From the NCBI RefSeq assembly GCF_043769475.1, contig NZ_CP171729.1:496001-560000 (forward strand): DNA of 64,000 nucleotides. Reading direction: 5' to 3'. A program made the translations under genes and the position numbers. The stretch is from Allomesorhizobium sp043769475. Its GTDB lineage: Bacteria; Pseudomonadota; Alphaproteobacteria; Rhizobiales; Rhizobiaceae. A model generated the notes under the pieces. The model saw only the letters and a program-made list of their open reading frames with translations. It had not been told where the DNA came from and made no database searches. This document shows, one piece after another, positions 7,833 to 16,431 of this stretch; the stretch's first letter is position 1; each line of letters opens with the position of its first letter.

Positions 7833-8618
7833 TCAGTGGGCCTGACTTACGTCGGAGCCCGCAAGCCGCGACAGCTGTTCGGCGGTGGCCAGGATAAGCT
7901 CGATCGTCTGCGTGATATCCGGAGCCGACGGCAGATTGATCAACGTGATGTAAGGAACGGTGAGCGCGGCGATTGCCTTGCCGTCGGGGCCGAGCACCGG
8001 CGCTGACAGGTTGTAGACGCCCGCCGTCTGGAGGCTTGCCATCATCTCGTAGCCGCGGTCGCGGATCTGGTCGAGCCGATTGAAGAATTCGGGCGGCTGC
8101 ACCGGCTTCTCGGTGCCGTGCTGCTGTTCGGAGATCATCATTTGTCGTTCTTCCTGGGAGCGGAAGGCGAGCAGTACGTGGCCGGAGCCGGTATCGAACA
8201 GGCTGATATGAGAGCCGACGCGGATAGAAATTCCCCAATATCCCGGCGCTTCCTGCTGGGCGATCACCACGGCCGAACCACGGTCGAATACGACGAGCTG
8301 GTTGGCTTGCCGGGATTTCTCGGCGAGGTCGCGCATCAATGGCGTGGCGTAGGAAACCAGCCGGCGCACCGGGGCGTGAAGCTGCGCCAGGCCGAACAGC
8401 TTGAGCGTCAGCGAATAGCGGTCGCCGTCCGGCTTGGTCACGTAGCCGCGCTTCACCAGCCGGTCCAGCATCCGGTAGAACTCGTTCGGGCTGCGGCCGA
8501 GCTTCTTGGCGATTTCTGCCTGCGTCAGCCCGCCATCGACACCGGCCAGCAGCTCGAGGATGTCGAGGCCCTTGTCGAGTGCCGGGGCCCTGTAGCGATC
8601 CGATTCGTCTTCTTCCAC
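7833..8618 (-). CDS. IclR family transcriptional regulator
   Basis: The 261-residue protein has an N-terminal winged helix-turn-helix (ALDKGLDILELLAGVDGGLT, then EIAKKLGRSPNEFYRMLDRL, about residues 12-65) followed by the IclR effector domain (about residues 85-250). It diverges from the sugar ABC transporter operon and is followed by the lactonase gene. A perfect 8-bp inverted repeat lies 99 bp upstream of its start and 49 bp before the transporter gene, a likely operator. It probably controls the whole deoxy-sugar region in response to a sugar acid, but the effector is not known. Confidence 0.87.
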   Translation of the reverse strand: MEEDESDRYRAPALDKGLDILELLAGVDGGLTQAEIAKKLGRSPNEFYRMLDRLVKRGYVTKPDGDRYSLTLKLFGLAQLHAPVRRLVSYATPLMRDLAEKSRQANQLVVFDRGSAVVIAQQEAPGYWGISIRVGSHISLFDTGSGHVLLAFRSQEERQMMISEQQHGTEKPVQPPEFFNRLDQIRDRGYEMMASLQTAGVYNLSAPVLGPDGKAIAALTVPYITLINLPSAPDITQTIELILATAEQLSRLAGSDVSQAH

Positions 8619-8716
8619 GCCTAAATCCTCTCCCAGACTTCTTCATTGCATATACGCAGGAGGCCATTGACGGAAGAGATTAGGCTTGACCGACCCATGA
8701 AAATGATCTTTGTATA

Positions 8717-8737
8717 TGAATGAAACGCTCATTCATG
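8717..8737. promoter_or_regulatory. Dyad operator, candidate IclR site
   Basis: A perfect inverted repeat ATGAATGA-(5 bases)-TCATTCAT lies in the divergent gap between the IclR gene and the ABC-transporter operon. A TTGACC sequence at 8686-8691 and the AT-rich TTTGTATAT at 8710-8718 just before it may be promoter elements of the plus-strand operon, so a bound repressor would cover the start region. The pairing with this IclR protein is inferred from position. Confidence 0.5.
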
Positions 8738-8786
8738 GGCGCTTCAGGTTTTGACGCGGCGTAACCGCGCCTTATGGGAGGATCGG

Positions 8787-10106
8787 ATGAAGAGACTGCT
8801 TTCCGGCGTGTCGGCCGGAGTGATTGCGCTTGCCATTAGCGCCGGCGCTGCTTTCGCGCAGGAGCTGCCGGGCAAATTCGAAGGCGTTGCAATCGACGCG
8901 AAGCTCATCGGCGGCCAGCAATACGAGGCGCTCTACGCGCGCATCGCTGAATGGGAGAAGGCGACCGGCGCCAAGGTCAACGTCATCTCCAAGAAGAACC
9001 ATTTCGAGCTCGACAAGGAGATCAAGTCCGACATCGCCACCGGCTCGATCGGTTGGTGCGTGGGGTCGAACCATTCTTCCTTCGCGCCGCAATATCCCGA
9101 TATCTACACGGACCTCGCGCCACTGCTGCCGAAGTCCGAGATCGACGCCTTCGTCCCCGCCAACATCGGCGCCTCGACGCTTGACGGCAAGCTGGTGATG
9201 CTGCCGCGCGCTCAGTTCGACGTGTCGGCGCTCTATTACCAGAAGAGCCTCTACGCCGACGAAGCCAAGAAGAAGGCATACAAGGAGAAGTACGGCGAGG
9301 ATCTTGTGCCGCCGGACACCTGGGCGGATGTGGCCAAGCAGGCCGAGTTCTTCGCTGCTCCGCCGGATTTCTACGGCACCCAGTTTGCCGGCAAGGAAGA
9401 GGCGATCAACGGCCGCTTCTATGAAATGGTGGTCGCCGAGGGCGGCGAATATCTCGACAAGGACGGCAAGCCCGCCTTCAATTCGGAAGCCGGCGTGCGC
9501 GCGCTCGACTGGTTCGTCAACCTCTACAAGGCCAAGGCCGTGCCGGCCGGCACGACCAACTATCTGTGGGACGACCTCGGCCAGGGTTTTGCATCTGGAA
9601 CCGTCGCCGTCAACCTCGACTGGCCGGGCTGGGCCGGCTTCTTCAACGACCCGAAGTCTTCGAAGGTCGCCGGCAATGTCGGCGTAAAGGTGCAGCCGAA
9701 AGGCTCTGCCGGCAAGCGCACCGGCTGGTCCGGGCATCATGGCTTCTCGGTCACAGAAAGCTGCGCCAGCAAGGAGGCCGCCGCTTCGCTCGTCTGGTTC
9801 CTGACCAATGAGGACAGCCAGAAGCTCGAAGCCGCTGCCGGTCCGCTCCCGACCCGCACGGCGGTATGGGAGTGGGACATCGCGCAGGCCAGTGGCGATC
9901 CCTACAAGACGGAGGTGTTGAAGGCCTTCCAGGAAGCGGCGCAGAACGCCTTCCCGGTGCCGCAGACGCCGTCCTGGATCGAGATCTCCAACGCCGTCTA
10001 TCCGGAACTCCAGGCGGCGATCCTCGGCGACAAGACATCTAAGCAGGCGCTCGACGATGCGGCCGCCAAGGCGACCCAGATACTCCAGGACGCCGGGGAG
10101 CTGTAA
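8787..10106 (+). CDS. Carbohydrate ABC transporter substrate-binding protein (family 1)
   Basis: The start is at 8787, where GGGAGG precedes MKRLLSGVSAGVIALAISAG; an upstream frame lacks a ribosome site. Residues 1-25 form a Sec signal peptide with a cleavage-like AFA-QE junction. The mature 414-residue part has the features of family 1 sugar-binding proteins (YEALYARIAEWEKATGAKVN and the Trp/Tyr-rich cleft segment WDDLGQGFASGTVAVNLDWP). It works in the periplasm and delivers substrate to the two permeases and ATPase encoded downstream. Neighbouring fuconate-pathway genes suggest L-fucose or a related 6-deoxy sugar or glycoside. Confidence 0.88.
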   Translation: MKRLLSGVSAGVIALAISAGAAFAQELPGKFEGVAIDAKLIGGQQYEALYARIAEWEKATGAKVNVISKKNHFELDKEIKSDIATGSIGWCVGSNHSSFAPQYPDIYTDLAPLLPKSEIDAFVPANIGASTLDGKLVMLPRAQFDVSALYYQKSLYADEAKKKAYKEKYGEDLVPPDTWADVAKQAEFFAAPPDFYGTQFAGKEEAINGRFYEMVVAEGGEYLDKDGKPAFNSEAGVRALDWFVNLYKAKAVPAGTTNYLWDDLGQGFASGTVAVNLDWPGWAGFFNDPKSSKVAGNVGVKVQPKGSAGKRTGWSGHHGFSVTESCASKEAAASLVWFLTNEDSQKLEAAAGPLPTRTAVWEWDIAQASGDPYKTEVLKAFQEAAQNAFPVPQTPSWIEISNAVYPELQAAILGDKTSKQALDDAAAKATQILQDAGEL

Positions 10107-10155
10107 CGATCGTCCGAGCCGCGCCGGCGGCTTGTTGATCCGACAAAGTCGATAG

Positions 10156-10290
10156 CCCCTCTCCGTCTCGGCTTCGCCTCAACACCTCTCCCCACTTCGT
10201 GAGGGGGAGAGGATGGGCGTCTAGCTTGGCTCCCATCCGCGTTCCCCAAGGAACGGGAGAGGTGCCGAGCGAAGCGAGGCGGAGAAGGGT
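10156..10290. repeat. Intergenic hairpin repeat, copy 1
   Basis: A roughly 135-bp element with inverted arms lies between the binding-protein and permease genes. CCGTCTCGGCTTCGCCTC on the left pairs with the region GCCGAGCGAAGCGAGGCGG on the right, and an inner hairpin CCTCTCCCC...GGGGGAGAGG follows the left arm. The same arm sequences recur in the element at 14688-14865. Such mosaic repeats are common between genes in Mesorhizobium and relatives. In RNA it would form strong stems and could lower permease expression relative to the binding protein. Confidence 0.75.
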
Positions 10291-10350
10291 TCTACAATCA
10301 ATAGCAGTGGCGCTGATCGAATCCGCCTGGCTGCCAAATCAGGGCCTTCG

Positions 10351-11250
10351 ATGAGAAGAAGCTGGAGACCATCAGCGCCGACACTGCTCCTCCTGCCGGC
10401 CATCATCGTGCTGGCAGCGGTGGTCGTCGTGCCGCTGCTCCTGTCCTTCTATTCGAGCTTCACGCCGTTCCGGCTGACGAAGCCGGATACGTTTTTTGTA
10501 TTCATAGGCTTTCGCAATTATGCTTTGATCCTGGGCGACTGGGATTTTTGGGTCGCTTTCGGCCGCACCGTCCTGCTGCTCACCGTCGCGCTCAATATGG
10601 AGATGCTGCTTGGCCTCGGCCTCGCGCTGCTGGTCGAGAAGGCGACGCGCGGCCAGCGCATCCTGCGCACGCTGATGATGTTTCCGATGATGTTTTCGCC
10701 GATCCTCGTCGGCTTCCAGTTCAAATTCATGTTCAACGACAATATCGGGTTGGTGAACAACGCGCTGCAGGCGCTTGGCCTCACCGACAGGGCGATCCCC
10801 TGGCTGATCGAAGGGCATCTCGCGTTCATCGCCATCACGATTGCCGAAGTGTGGTCTTCGACATCGGTCTTCGCCATCCTGATCCTTGCCGGCCTGCTCG
10901 CCATGCCCAAGGAGCCGATCGAGGCTGCGCGCGTAGACGGCTGCACGCCCTGGCAGACCTTTCGCTATGTCATCTGGCCCTTCGTCATGCCCTTCGCCTA
11001 CATCGCCATGACCATCCGTTCGCTCGACGTGGCACGCGCCTATGACATCGTGAAGATCATGACCGACGGCGGGCCCGCCGGCCGCACCGAGCTTCTGTGG
11101 ACGCTGGTCGGGCGGACGGCCTACAGCGACGCGCGCATGGGACTTGCCAACGCCATGGCGTATTTCTCTATCCTTCTGTCGATCCTTTTCACCGTCTACT
11201 TCTTTCGCAAGCTCGCCGCGGCGCGTTCGCAGATCGGGGCGGAGTGGTGA
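10351..11250 (+). CDS. Sugar ABC transporter permease (MalF/UgpA type)
   Basis: The 299-residue inner-membrane protein has about six hydrophobic segments, the first at residues 10-32 (LLLLPAIIVLAAVVVVPLLL). The cytoplasmic EAA loop that docks on the ATPase is visible as EAARVDGCTPWQTFRYVIWP (about residues 191-210). It forms a heterodimer with the next gene product. The gene follows the hairpin repeat and ends 2 bp before the next start. The start at 10351 gives the standard family length, although no strong ribosome site is seen. Confidence 0.87.
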   Translation: MRRSWRPSAPTLLLLPAIIVLAAVVVVPLLLSFYSSFTPFRLTKPDTFFVFIGFRNYALILGDWDFWVAFGRTVLLLTVALNMEMLLGLGLALLVEKATRGQRILRTLMMFPMMFSPILVGFQFKFMFNDNIGLVNNALQALGLTDRAIPWLIEGHLAFIAITIAEVWSSTSVFAILILAGLLAMPKEPIEAARVDGCTPWQTFRYVIWPFVMPFAYIAMTIRSLDVARAYDIVKIMTDGGPAGRTELLWTLVGRTAYSDARMGLANAMAYFSILLSILFTVYFFRKLAAARSQIGAEW

Positions 11251-11252
11251 CC

Positions 11253-12119
11253 ATGGACGAGAATGCCTCGGCAGGCCTCAAGCGCCGGATATTGCAGGTC
11301 GCCCATCTCGCCGGCCTGTTCCTGGCAATGCTCGTCATCTGCATGCCCGGCATCTGGATCGTGCTGTCGTCGCTGCGGCCCACGGTGGAGATCATGGCCA
11401 AGCCGCCGGTCTGGATTCCGCAGGAGCTGTCTTTCGACGCCTACGTCTCGATGTTTTCGGGCGTCGGCAAGGGCGGCATCCCGGTGCTCGAATATTTCCG
11501 TAACTCGCTGATCATCTCGATCACTTCGACGGTGATCGCCGTGGCCATCGGCATGGCCGGCGGCTACGCCTTCGCCCGCCATCGCTTTCAGGGAAAGTCG
11601 AGCATGTTCCTGGGGCTCATGCTGACGCGAACCGTGCCCGGCATCGCCCTGTCGCTGCCGCTCTTCTTCGTCTATGCGCGTCTCGGCATCATCGATACGC
11701 ATTTCGGCCTGATCCTGGCCTACGTGGCGCTGAACATCCCCTTCACCATCTGGCTGATCGACGGTTTCTTCCGGCAGGTGCCGAAGGATCTGGCCGAGGC
11801 GGCGCAGATCGACGGCTGCACGCCCTGGCAGGCCTTCTGGCAGGTCGAGTTCCCGCTGGCCGGGCCGGGGATCGCCTCCGCTGGCATCTTCGCCTTCCTG
11901 ACCTCGTGGAACGAGTTCGCTCTCGCCTCGCAGCTTACGCGCTCGGTCAATTCGAAGACTTTGCCGGTCGGTCTGCTCGACTATACGGCGGAATTCACCA
12001 TCGACTGGCGCGGCATGTGCGCGCTCGCGGTCGTGATGATCGTTCCGGCGCTCACCCTCACTTTCATCGTCCAGAAGCATCTTGTCGGCGGACTTACCTC
12101 CGGCGCGGTCAAAGGATAA
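11253..12119 (+). CDS. Sugar ABC transporter permease (MalG/UgpE type)
   Basis: The 288-residue permease starts at the ATG at 11253; a GTG two codons upstream is an alternative. It has six predicted membrane segments, the first being VAHLAGLFLAMLVICMPGIW. The EAA loop reads EAAQIDGCTPWQAFWQVEFP, and the C-terminal part VVMIVPALTLTFIVQKHLVG is typical of MalG homologues, which end with a short cytoplasmic tail after a last helix. It is the second half of the membrane channel with the preceding gene product. It lies in one operon with the ATPase 3 bp downstream. Confidence 0.88.
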   Translation: MDENASAGLKRRILQVAHLAGLFLAMLVICMPGIWIVLSSLRPTVEIMAKPPVWIPQELSFDAYVSMFSGVGKGGIPVLEYFRNSLIISITSTVIAVAIGMAGGYAFARHRFQGKSSMFLGLMLTRTVPGIALSLPLFFVYARLGIIDTHFGLILAYVALNIPFTIWLIDGFFRQVPKDLAEAAQIDGCTPWQAFWQVEFPLAGPGIASAGIFAFLTSWNEFALASQLTRSVNSKTLPVGLLDYTAEFTIDWRGMCALAVVMIVPALTLTFIVQKHLVGGLTSGAVKG

Positions 12120-12122
12120 GTC

Positions 12123-13220
12123 ATGGCCACGGTTTCCCTCAGCAAGCTGGAAAAACGCTACGGCGCCATGCCGGTCGTGCACGGCATCGACCTCGAAGTC
12201 GCCGACCGCGAATTCATCGCGCTGGTTGGCCCTTCCGGCTGCGGCAAGTCGACGACGTTGCGGATGATCGCCGGACTGGAGGATATTTCAGGCGGCGAGA
12301 TCCGGATCGGCGGCAAGCTGATCAACGAACTGCCGCCGCGCTCGCGCAACATATCGATGGTGTTCCAGTCCTACGCGCTCTATCCGCACATGACCGTGCG
12401 CGAGAACATGGGTTTCTCGCTGAAGATCGCCGGCCGTCCGCAGACCGAGATCGAAGCGGCCGTGGCCGAGGCCGCGGGGATCCTCGGCCTGGAACAGTTG
12501 CTCGACCGCCGGCCTTCGCAACTCTCCGGTGGCCAGCGCCAGCGCGTCGCCATGGGCCGCGCCATCGTGCGCAACCCGCAGGTCTTCCTGTTCGACGAGC
12601 CGCTGTCCAATCTCGACGCCAAGCTGCGCAGCCAGGTGCGCACCGAGATCAAGAAGCTGCATGCCCGTATGCAGACGACAATGATCTACGTCACCCACGA
12701 CCAGGTCGAGGCGATGACCTTGTCCGATCGCATCGTCATCATGCGCGATGGCTATATCGAGCAAGTCGGAACGCCGGATGAAGTGTTCAGGCGGCCCGCG
12801 ACCAGGTTCGTCGCGGGCTTCATCGGTTCGCCGCCAATGAACCTGCAGGAAGCGATCGTCTATGATGGAGCCTTGGCATTTCCGGGCGGCGCGACGCTAC
12901 CCCTGCCGGCGCAGTTCCGCGACAGTGTGACTGCGGGTCAGAAGGTGGTGTTCGGCCTGCGCCCGGACGACATCTATCCCGCCGGGCACGGCATTCATTC
13001 GGGCGAAGCGGCCGAGGTCCATGCGATCGATCTGCCTGTTTCCATCACTGAGCCCCTTGGCAACGAGACGCTGGTGTTCGCGTCGTTCGACGACCGCGAA
13101 TGGGTTTCGCGCATGCTGAACCCGAAGCCGCTGAAGCCGGGCGACCGCATCGGCATGAGCATGGATTTGAGCCAGGCGCATCTGTTCGATGCTGCGACGG
13201 GCAGGACATTGAGGAGTTAG
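12123..13220 (+). CDS. Sugar ABC transporter ATPase (MalK/UgpC type)
   Basis: The 365-residue protein has the full nucleotide-binding domain: Walker A GPSGCGKST (about residues 37-45), Q-loop MVFQSYALYPHMTV, signature LSGGQRQRVAMGRA, Walker B VFLFDEPLSNLD and switch His in YVTHDQVEA. After residue 240 comes the C-terminal TOBE/OB-type regulatory domain typical of MalK, including VVFGLRPDDI. It energises uptake by the two upstream permeases. The next gene starts 2 bp after its stop. MalK-type ATPases in rhizobia can serve several transporters, but this one is clearly in its own operon. Confidence 0.92.
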   Translation: MATVSLSKLEKRYGAMPVVHGIDLEVADREFIALVGPSGCGKSTTLRMIAGLEDISGGEIRIGGKLINELPPRSRNISMVFQSYALYPHMTVRENMGFSLKIAGRPQTEIEAAVAEAAGILGLEQLLDRRPSQLSGGQRQRVAMGRAIVRNPQVFLFDEPLSNLDAKLRSQVRTEIKKLHARMQTTMIYVTHDQVEAMTLSDRIVIMRDGYIEQVGTPDEVFRRPATRFVAGFIGSPPMNLQEAIVYDGALAFPGGATLPLPAQFRDSVTAGQKVVFGLRPDDIYPAGHGIHSGEAAEVHAIDLPVSITEPLGNETLVFASFDDREWVSRMLNPKPLKPGDRIGMSMDLSQAHLFDAATGRTLRS

Positions 13221-13222
13221 CG

Positions 13223-14344
13223 ATGGCCAGGATCGAGAAAGTCGAGCTGCGGATGGTTGACCTCGTCCCCAAGGTCAAGCGCACCGACGCCATCCAGAGC
13301 TTTGTCAGCCAGGAAACGCCGATCGTCACCATCACCGATTCCGATGGGGCCGTCGGCACTGGCTATTCCTACACGATCGGCACCGGCGGCTCGTCGGTCA
13401 TGCGCCTCCTGGCCGACCATCTCGTGCCGCGCATCATCGGCCGCGACGCCGACATGATCGAGGCGATCTGGCACGATCTGGAATTCGCCACCCATGCCAC
13501 CACGATCGGCGCAATAACCGCGATTGCGCTCGCAGCAGTCGACACGGCGCTATGGGACCTGCGCGCCAGGAAGCAGAACCTGCCGCTGTGGAAGCTGGCC
13601 GGCGGCGCCAGGGACCGCTGCCCGCTCTACACGACAGAAGGCGGCTGGCTGCACATCGAGCCGGAGGCGCTGGTCGACGACGCCCTTCAGGCCAAGGCCA
13701 ATGGCTTTCGCGGCTCCAAGGTCAAGATCGGCAAGCCGTACGGCGCGGAGGATTTTGCTCGCCTGTCGGCCGTCCGCAAGGCGGTCGGCGACAGTTATGA
13801 AATCATGACCGACTGCAATCAGGGTTTTGCCGTCGACGAGGCGATCCGCCGCGCCGAGCGCCTGCGCGACCTCGACCTCGCCTGGATCGAGGAGCCGCTT
13901 CCGGCCGACGACATCGACGGCCATGTCCGGCTGAACAACTCGACCTCGACCCCGATCGCTATCGGGGAGTCGCTCTATTCCATCCGTCATTTCCGCGAAT
14001 ACATGCAGAAGGGCGGCTGCTCCGTCGTGCAGGTCGATGTCGGCCGCATCGGCGGCATCACGCCCTGGCTCAAGGTCGCGCATGCGGCGGAGGCGTTCGA
14101 CATGCCGGTCTGCCCGCATTTCCTCATGGAACTGCATGTCAGCCTCGTCTGCGCCATCCAGAACGGTAAATATGTCGAGTATATTCCGCAGCTCGACGAC
14201 TTGACCGGCAAGCGGATGGAGATCGTTGACGGACACGCCGTCGCGCCGTCCGAACCCGGCATCGGCATCGATTGGGATTGGGAAGCCTTGAAGAGATTGA
14301 GCGTTCCCGAGTTCACGAGAGAGATCACGACGCGGAGGAACTGA
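13223..14344 (+). CDS. Enolase-superfamily sugar acid dehydratase (mandelate racemase subgroup)
   Basis: The start at 13223 directly follows the ATPase gene. The 373-residue protein has an N-terminal capping domain and a barrel with the expected residues: K-x-K at FRGSKVKIGKPYG, metal ligands in IMTDCNQGF (Asp), WIEEPLPADD (Glu) and IGESLYS (Glu), then QVDVGRIGG (Asp) and VCPHFLMELH (His of the His-Asp dyad). This is the mandelate racemase subgroup, to which L-fuconate, L-rhamnonate and galactarate/talarate dehydratases belong. It differs from the 423-residue L-fuconate dehydratase at 17197, so the locus has two acid-sugar dehydratases, probably for different stereoisomers. The substrate is not assigned. 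Confidence 0.82.
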   Translation: MARIEKVELRMVDLVPKVKRTDAIQSFVSQETPIVTITDSDGAVGTGYSYTIGTGGSSVMRLLADHLVPRIIGRDADMIEAIWHDLEFATHATTIGAITAIALAAVDTALWDLRARKQNLPLWKLAGGARDRCPLYTTEGGWLHIEPEALVDDALQAKANGFRGSKVKIGKPYGAEDFARLSAVRKAVGDSYEIMTDCNQGFAVDEAIRRAERLRDLDLAWIEEPLPADDIDGHVRLNNSTSTPIAIGESLYSIRHFREYMQKGGCSVVQVDVGRIGGITPWLKVAHAAEAFDMPVCPHFLMELHVSLVCAIQNGKYVEYIPQLDDLTGKRMEIVDGHAVAPSEPGIGIDWDWEALKRLSVPEFTREITTRRN

Positions 14345-14346
14345 TC

Positions 14347-14676
14347 ATGCAGAGGATGGGAAGCGTGCTCGGGATCAAGCCCGAGCCGATCGCCGAGTAC
14401 AAGCGCATCCATGCGGATGTGTGGCCGGAGGTCCTGGCGACGATCGCGGCCTGCGGGATCAGGAACTACACGATCTTCCTCAAGGAGCCGGAAAACCTGC
14501 TCTTCGCCTATTTCGAATATCACGGGACGGATTTCGCGGCCGACGCAGCAAAGATGGCGGCGGACCCCAAGACGCAGGAATGGTGGTCGATCTGCATGCC
14601 GATGCAGGCCCCGCTGGAAACCCGCAAGGAAGGCGAATGGTGGGCTGAGATGGAAGAAGTGTTTCACTGTGACTAA
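14347..14676 (+). CDS. L-rhamnose mutarotase family protein (RhaM/RhaU-like)
   Basis: The 109-residue protein starts 2 bp after the dehydratase stop. It has the family fold signature AEYKRIHADVWPEVLATIAA near residues 17-36 (Tyr and His of the active site), NYTIFLKEPENLLFAYFEY, and the C-terminal WWSICMPMQ and FHCD segments. These dimeric ferredoxin-like proteins speed alpha/beta interconversion of 6-deoxy-hexoses in the cytoplasm. The dedicated rhamnose mutarotase is encoded separately at 33238, so this paralogue may act on L-fucose or another sugar carried by the adjacent transporter. Confidence 0.85.
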   Translation: MQRMGSVLGIKPEPIAEYKRIHADVWPEVLATIAACGIRNYTIFLKEPENLLFAYFEYHGTDFAADAAKMAADPKTQEWWSICMPMQAPLETRKEGEWWAEMEEVFHCD

Positions 14677-14687
14677 TTCTTCCAAGA

Positions 14688-14865
14688 CCCCTCATCCGTC
14701 TCGGCTTCGCCTCGACACCTTCTCCCACAAGGGGAGAAGGTGGAGCATTGAATCCACGTTTCCGCCAATCGCCAACGCTGGAAATTTACTGAGCCGCTCG
14801 CGCGAAACTCCCCCTTCTCCCCTTGTGGGAGAAGGGGGCCGAGCGAAGCGAGGTCGGATGAGGGG
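14688..14865. repeat. Intergenic hairpin repeat, copy 2
   Basis: A 178-bp inverted-repeat element has outer arms CCCCTCATCCG (14688-14698) and CGGATGAGGGG (14855-14865), and further pairing CTCGGCTTCGCCTC with GAGCGAAGCGAGG. Each side also carries an inner hairpin built on CTTCTCCC...GGGAGAAG. The arms match those of the element at 10156-10290. The right end touches a GTG that could otherwise be read as the start of the next gene. It splits the sugar operon after the mutarotase gene and could act as a transcript stabiliser or attenuator. Confidence 0.82.
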
Positions 14866-14891
14866 TGTTCCAGCAAGCGCCGGTATATCCA

Positions 14892-15959
14892 ATGCAATTT
14901 AGTCCATCCTCCCTATCCCAATCCTGGCCCGCCCCGTCGAACCCGCGGCCCGTCGTCACCTTCGGCGCGGGCTCGATCGTTGGTGATGCCCACTATCCCG
15001 CCTACGCCAAGAGCGGTGTTCCGATCGCCGGCCTTTATGACCCCGATCGCGCCAAGGCTGAAAAGCTGGCCGATGCCTGGGGCGTGAAGGCCTTCGCGTC
15101 CGTCGCCGAGGCGGCCGCCTTCGAAGGCGCGATCTTCGACCTCGCTACGCCCCCGGAGCGCCATGCCGAAGTGCTGCGCGCGCTGCCGCAGGGTGCGGCA
15201 GTGCTGATCCAGAAACCGATGGGCGCCGATCTCGCCGGTGCGACGGAAATCCTGAAGATTTGCCGGCAAAAGAAACTCGCCGCAGCGATGAATTTCCAGC
15301 TCCGTTTCGCGCCGATGATGCTGGCGTTGAAGGACGCAATCGCCAAGGGCTTCCTCGGCCAAGTGGTCGACTTCGATGCTTGGCTCGCGCTCGCGACGCC
15401 TTGGCAGCTTTGGGAATTCCTGCTCAAGGCGCCCCGCGTCGAGATCGCGATGCATTCGATCCACTATCTCGACCTGATCCGCCAGCTTCTCGGCGATCCG
15501 ATCGGCGTGCACGCCAAAACGCTCGGCCACCCAAGTCACTCGGTGGCGCAGACCCGCACCAGCGCCATCCTCGACTATGGCGACCATGTGCGCTGTGCGC
15601 TGTCGATCAATCACGACCACAAGTTCAGCCGCAAATACCAGGCCTGCGAGTTCCGCATCTGCGGCACCGAGGGCGCGGCCTACCTGAAACTCGGCGTCAA
15701 TCTGGATTATCCGCGTGGCGAGCCGGACGTTCTTGAAATATTCCCCAAGGGCGGCGACGGCTGGGTGAACGTGCCCCTGACGGGCACGTGGTTTCCCGAC
15801 GGCTTCGTCGGGCGGATGGCGAATTTGCAGCGTTTCGTCGCCGGAGAGGACGCGGAACTCGTCAGTTCGGTCGAGGACGCCTGGTTGACCATGGCGCTGG
15901 TGGAAGCCGCCTATCAGTCGAGCGCCTCACCGGCCACCCCCATCGCAAAGAGGCCATGA
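14892..15959 (+). CDS. Gfo/Idh/MocA family oxidoreductase
   Basis: The ATG at 14892 is chosen because the upstream GTG at 14865 lies in the end of the palindromic repeat. The 355-residue protein has an N-terminal NAD(P)-binding Rossmann fold (VVTFGAGSIVGDAHYPAYAK, with IAGLYDPDRAKAEKLADAWG) and the family motif VLIQKPMGADLAGA (E/Q-K-P). A C-terminal alpha/beta substrate domain includes EIAMHSIHYLDLIRQLLGDP. Such enzymes oxidise sugars or their derivatives. A role as the first dehydrogenase of a deoxy-sugar pathway is possible, since no other sugar 1-dehydrogenase is encoded nearby. It runs directly into the MaoC gene one base after its stop. Confidence 0.82.
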   Translation: MQFSPSSLSQSWPAPSNPRPVVTFGAGSIVGDAHYPAYAKSGVPIAGLYDPDRAKAEKLADAWGVKAFASVAEAAAFEGAIFDLATPPERHAEVLRALPQGAAVLIQKPMGADLAGATEILKICRQKKLAAAMNFQLRFAPMMLALKDAIAKGFLGQVVDFDAWLALATPWQLWEFLLKAPRVEIAMHSIHYLDLIRQLLGDPIGVHAKTLGHPSHSVAQTRTSAILDYGDHVRCALSINHDHKFSRKYQACEFRICGTEGAAYLKLGVNLDYPRGEPDVLEIFPKGGDGWVNVPLTGTWFPDGFVGRMANLQRFVAGEDAELVSSVEDAWLTMALVEAAYQSSASPATPIAKRP

Positions 15960-15960
15960 G

Positions 15961-16413
15961 ATGGAGCAGACCACATATTTCGAGGATTACCAGATCGGCT
16001 TCTCGCGCACGACGTTCGGGCGCACGATCACCGAGACCGACTTCGTCGTCCATGCGGGGCACACCGGCGACTTCTTTCCGCATCACATGGACGCGGAATA
16101 CATGAAGGCGACGCCATTCGGGCAGCGCATCGCCCACGGCACCATGGTGTTTTCGATCGGCGTCGGCCTGACTGCAAGCATCATCAACCCGGTGGCCTTT
16201 TCCTACGGCTATGACCGGCTGCGCTTCATTCGGCCCGTCTTCATCGGCGACACGATCAAGACACGCGCGACGATCACAGCCAAGGAGGACGATCCGAAGC
16301 GCGCCAACGCCGGACGGGTCATCGAGCGCTGCGAGGTCATCAACCAGCGCGGCGAAGTCGTGCTTGCGGCGGACCACATCTACATCGTCGAGCGTCGAGC
16401 GGCGGTTTTGTAG
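15961..16413 (+). CDS. MaoC family dehydratase
   Basis: The 150-residue single hot-dog protein has the intact hydratase-2 pattern TITETDFVVHAGHTGDFFPH, with Asp and His of the catalytic pair, then FGQRIAHGTMVFSIGVGL and PVAFSYGYDRLRFIRPVFIG. It resembles the protein at 4057 but keeps the active-site His. Members hydrate 2-enoyl-CoA or related compounds. Its place among fuconate genes is odd, because the known L-fucose route has no CoA-ester step. It starts one base after the oxidoreductase stop, so it is surely co-expressed. Confidence 0.82.
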   Translation: MEQTTYFEDYQIGFSRTTFGRTITETDFVVHAGHTGDFFPHHMDAEYMKATPFGQRIAHGTMVFSIGVGLTASIINPVAFSYGYDRLRFIRPVFIGDTIKTRATITAKEDDPKRANAGRVIERCEVINQRGEVVLAADHIYIVERRAAVL

Positions 16414-16431
16414 GACCTGAAAGGGAAACTC

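Noticed and set aside
14865..14891. GTG start nine codons upstream of the Gfo/Idh gene
   Set aside because: It is the last base of the palindromic repeat and lacks a ribosome site; the ATG at 14892 fits the family N-terminus better.
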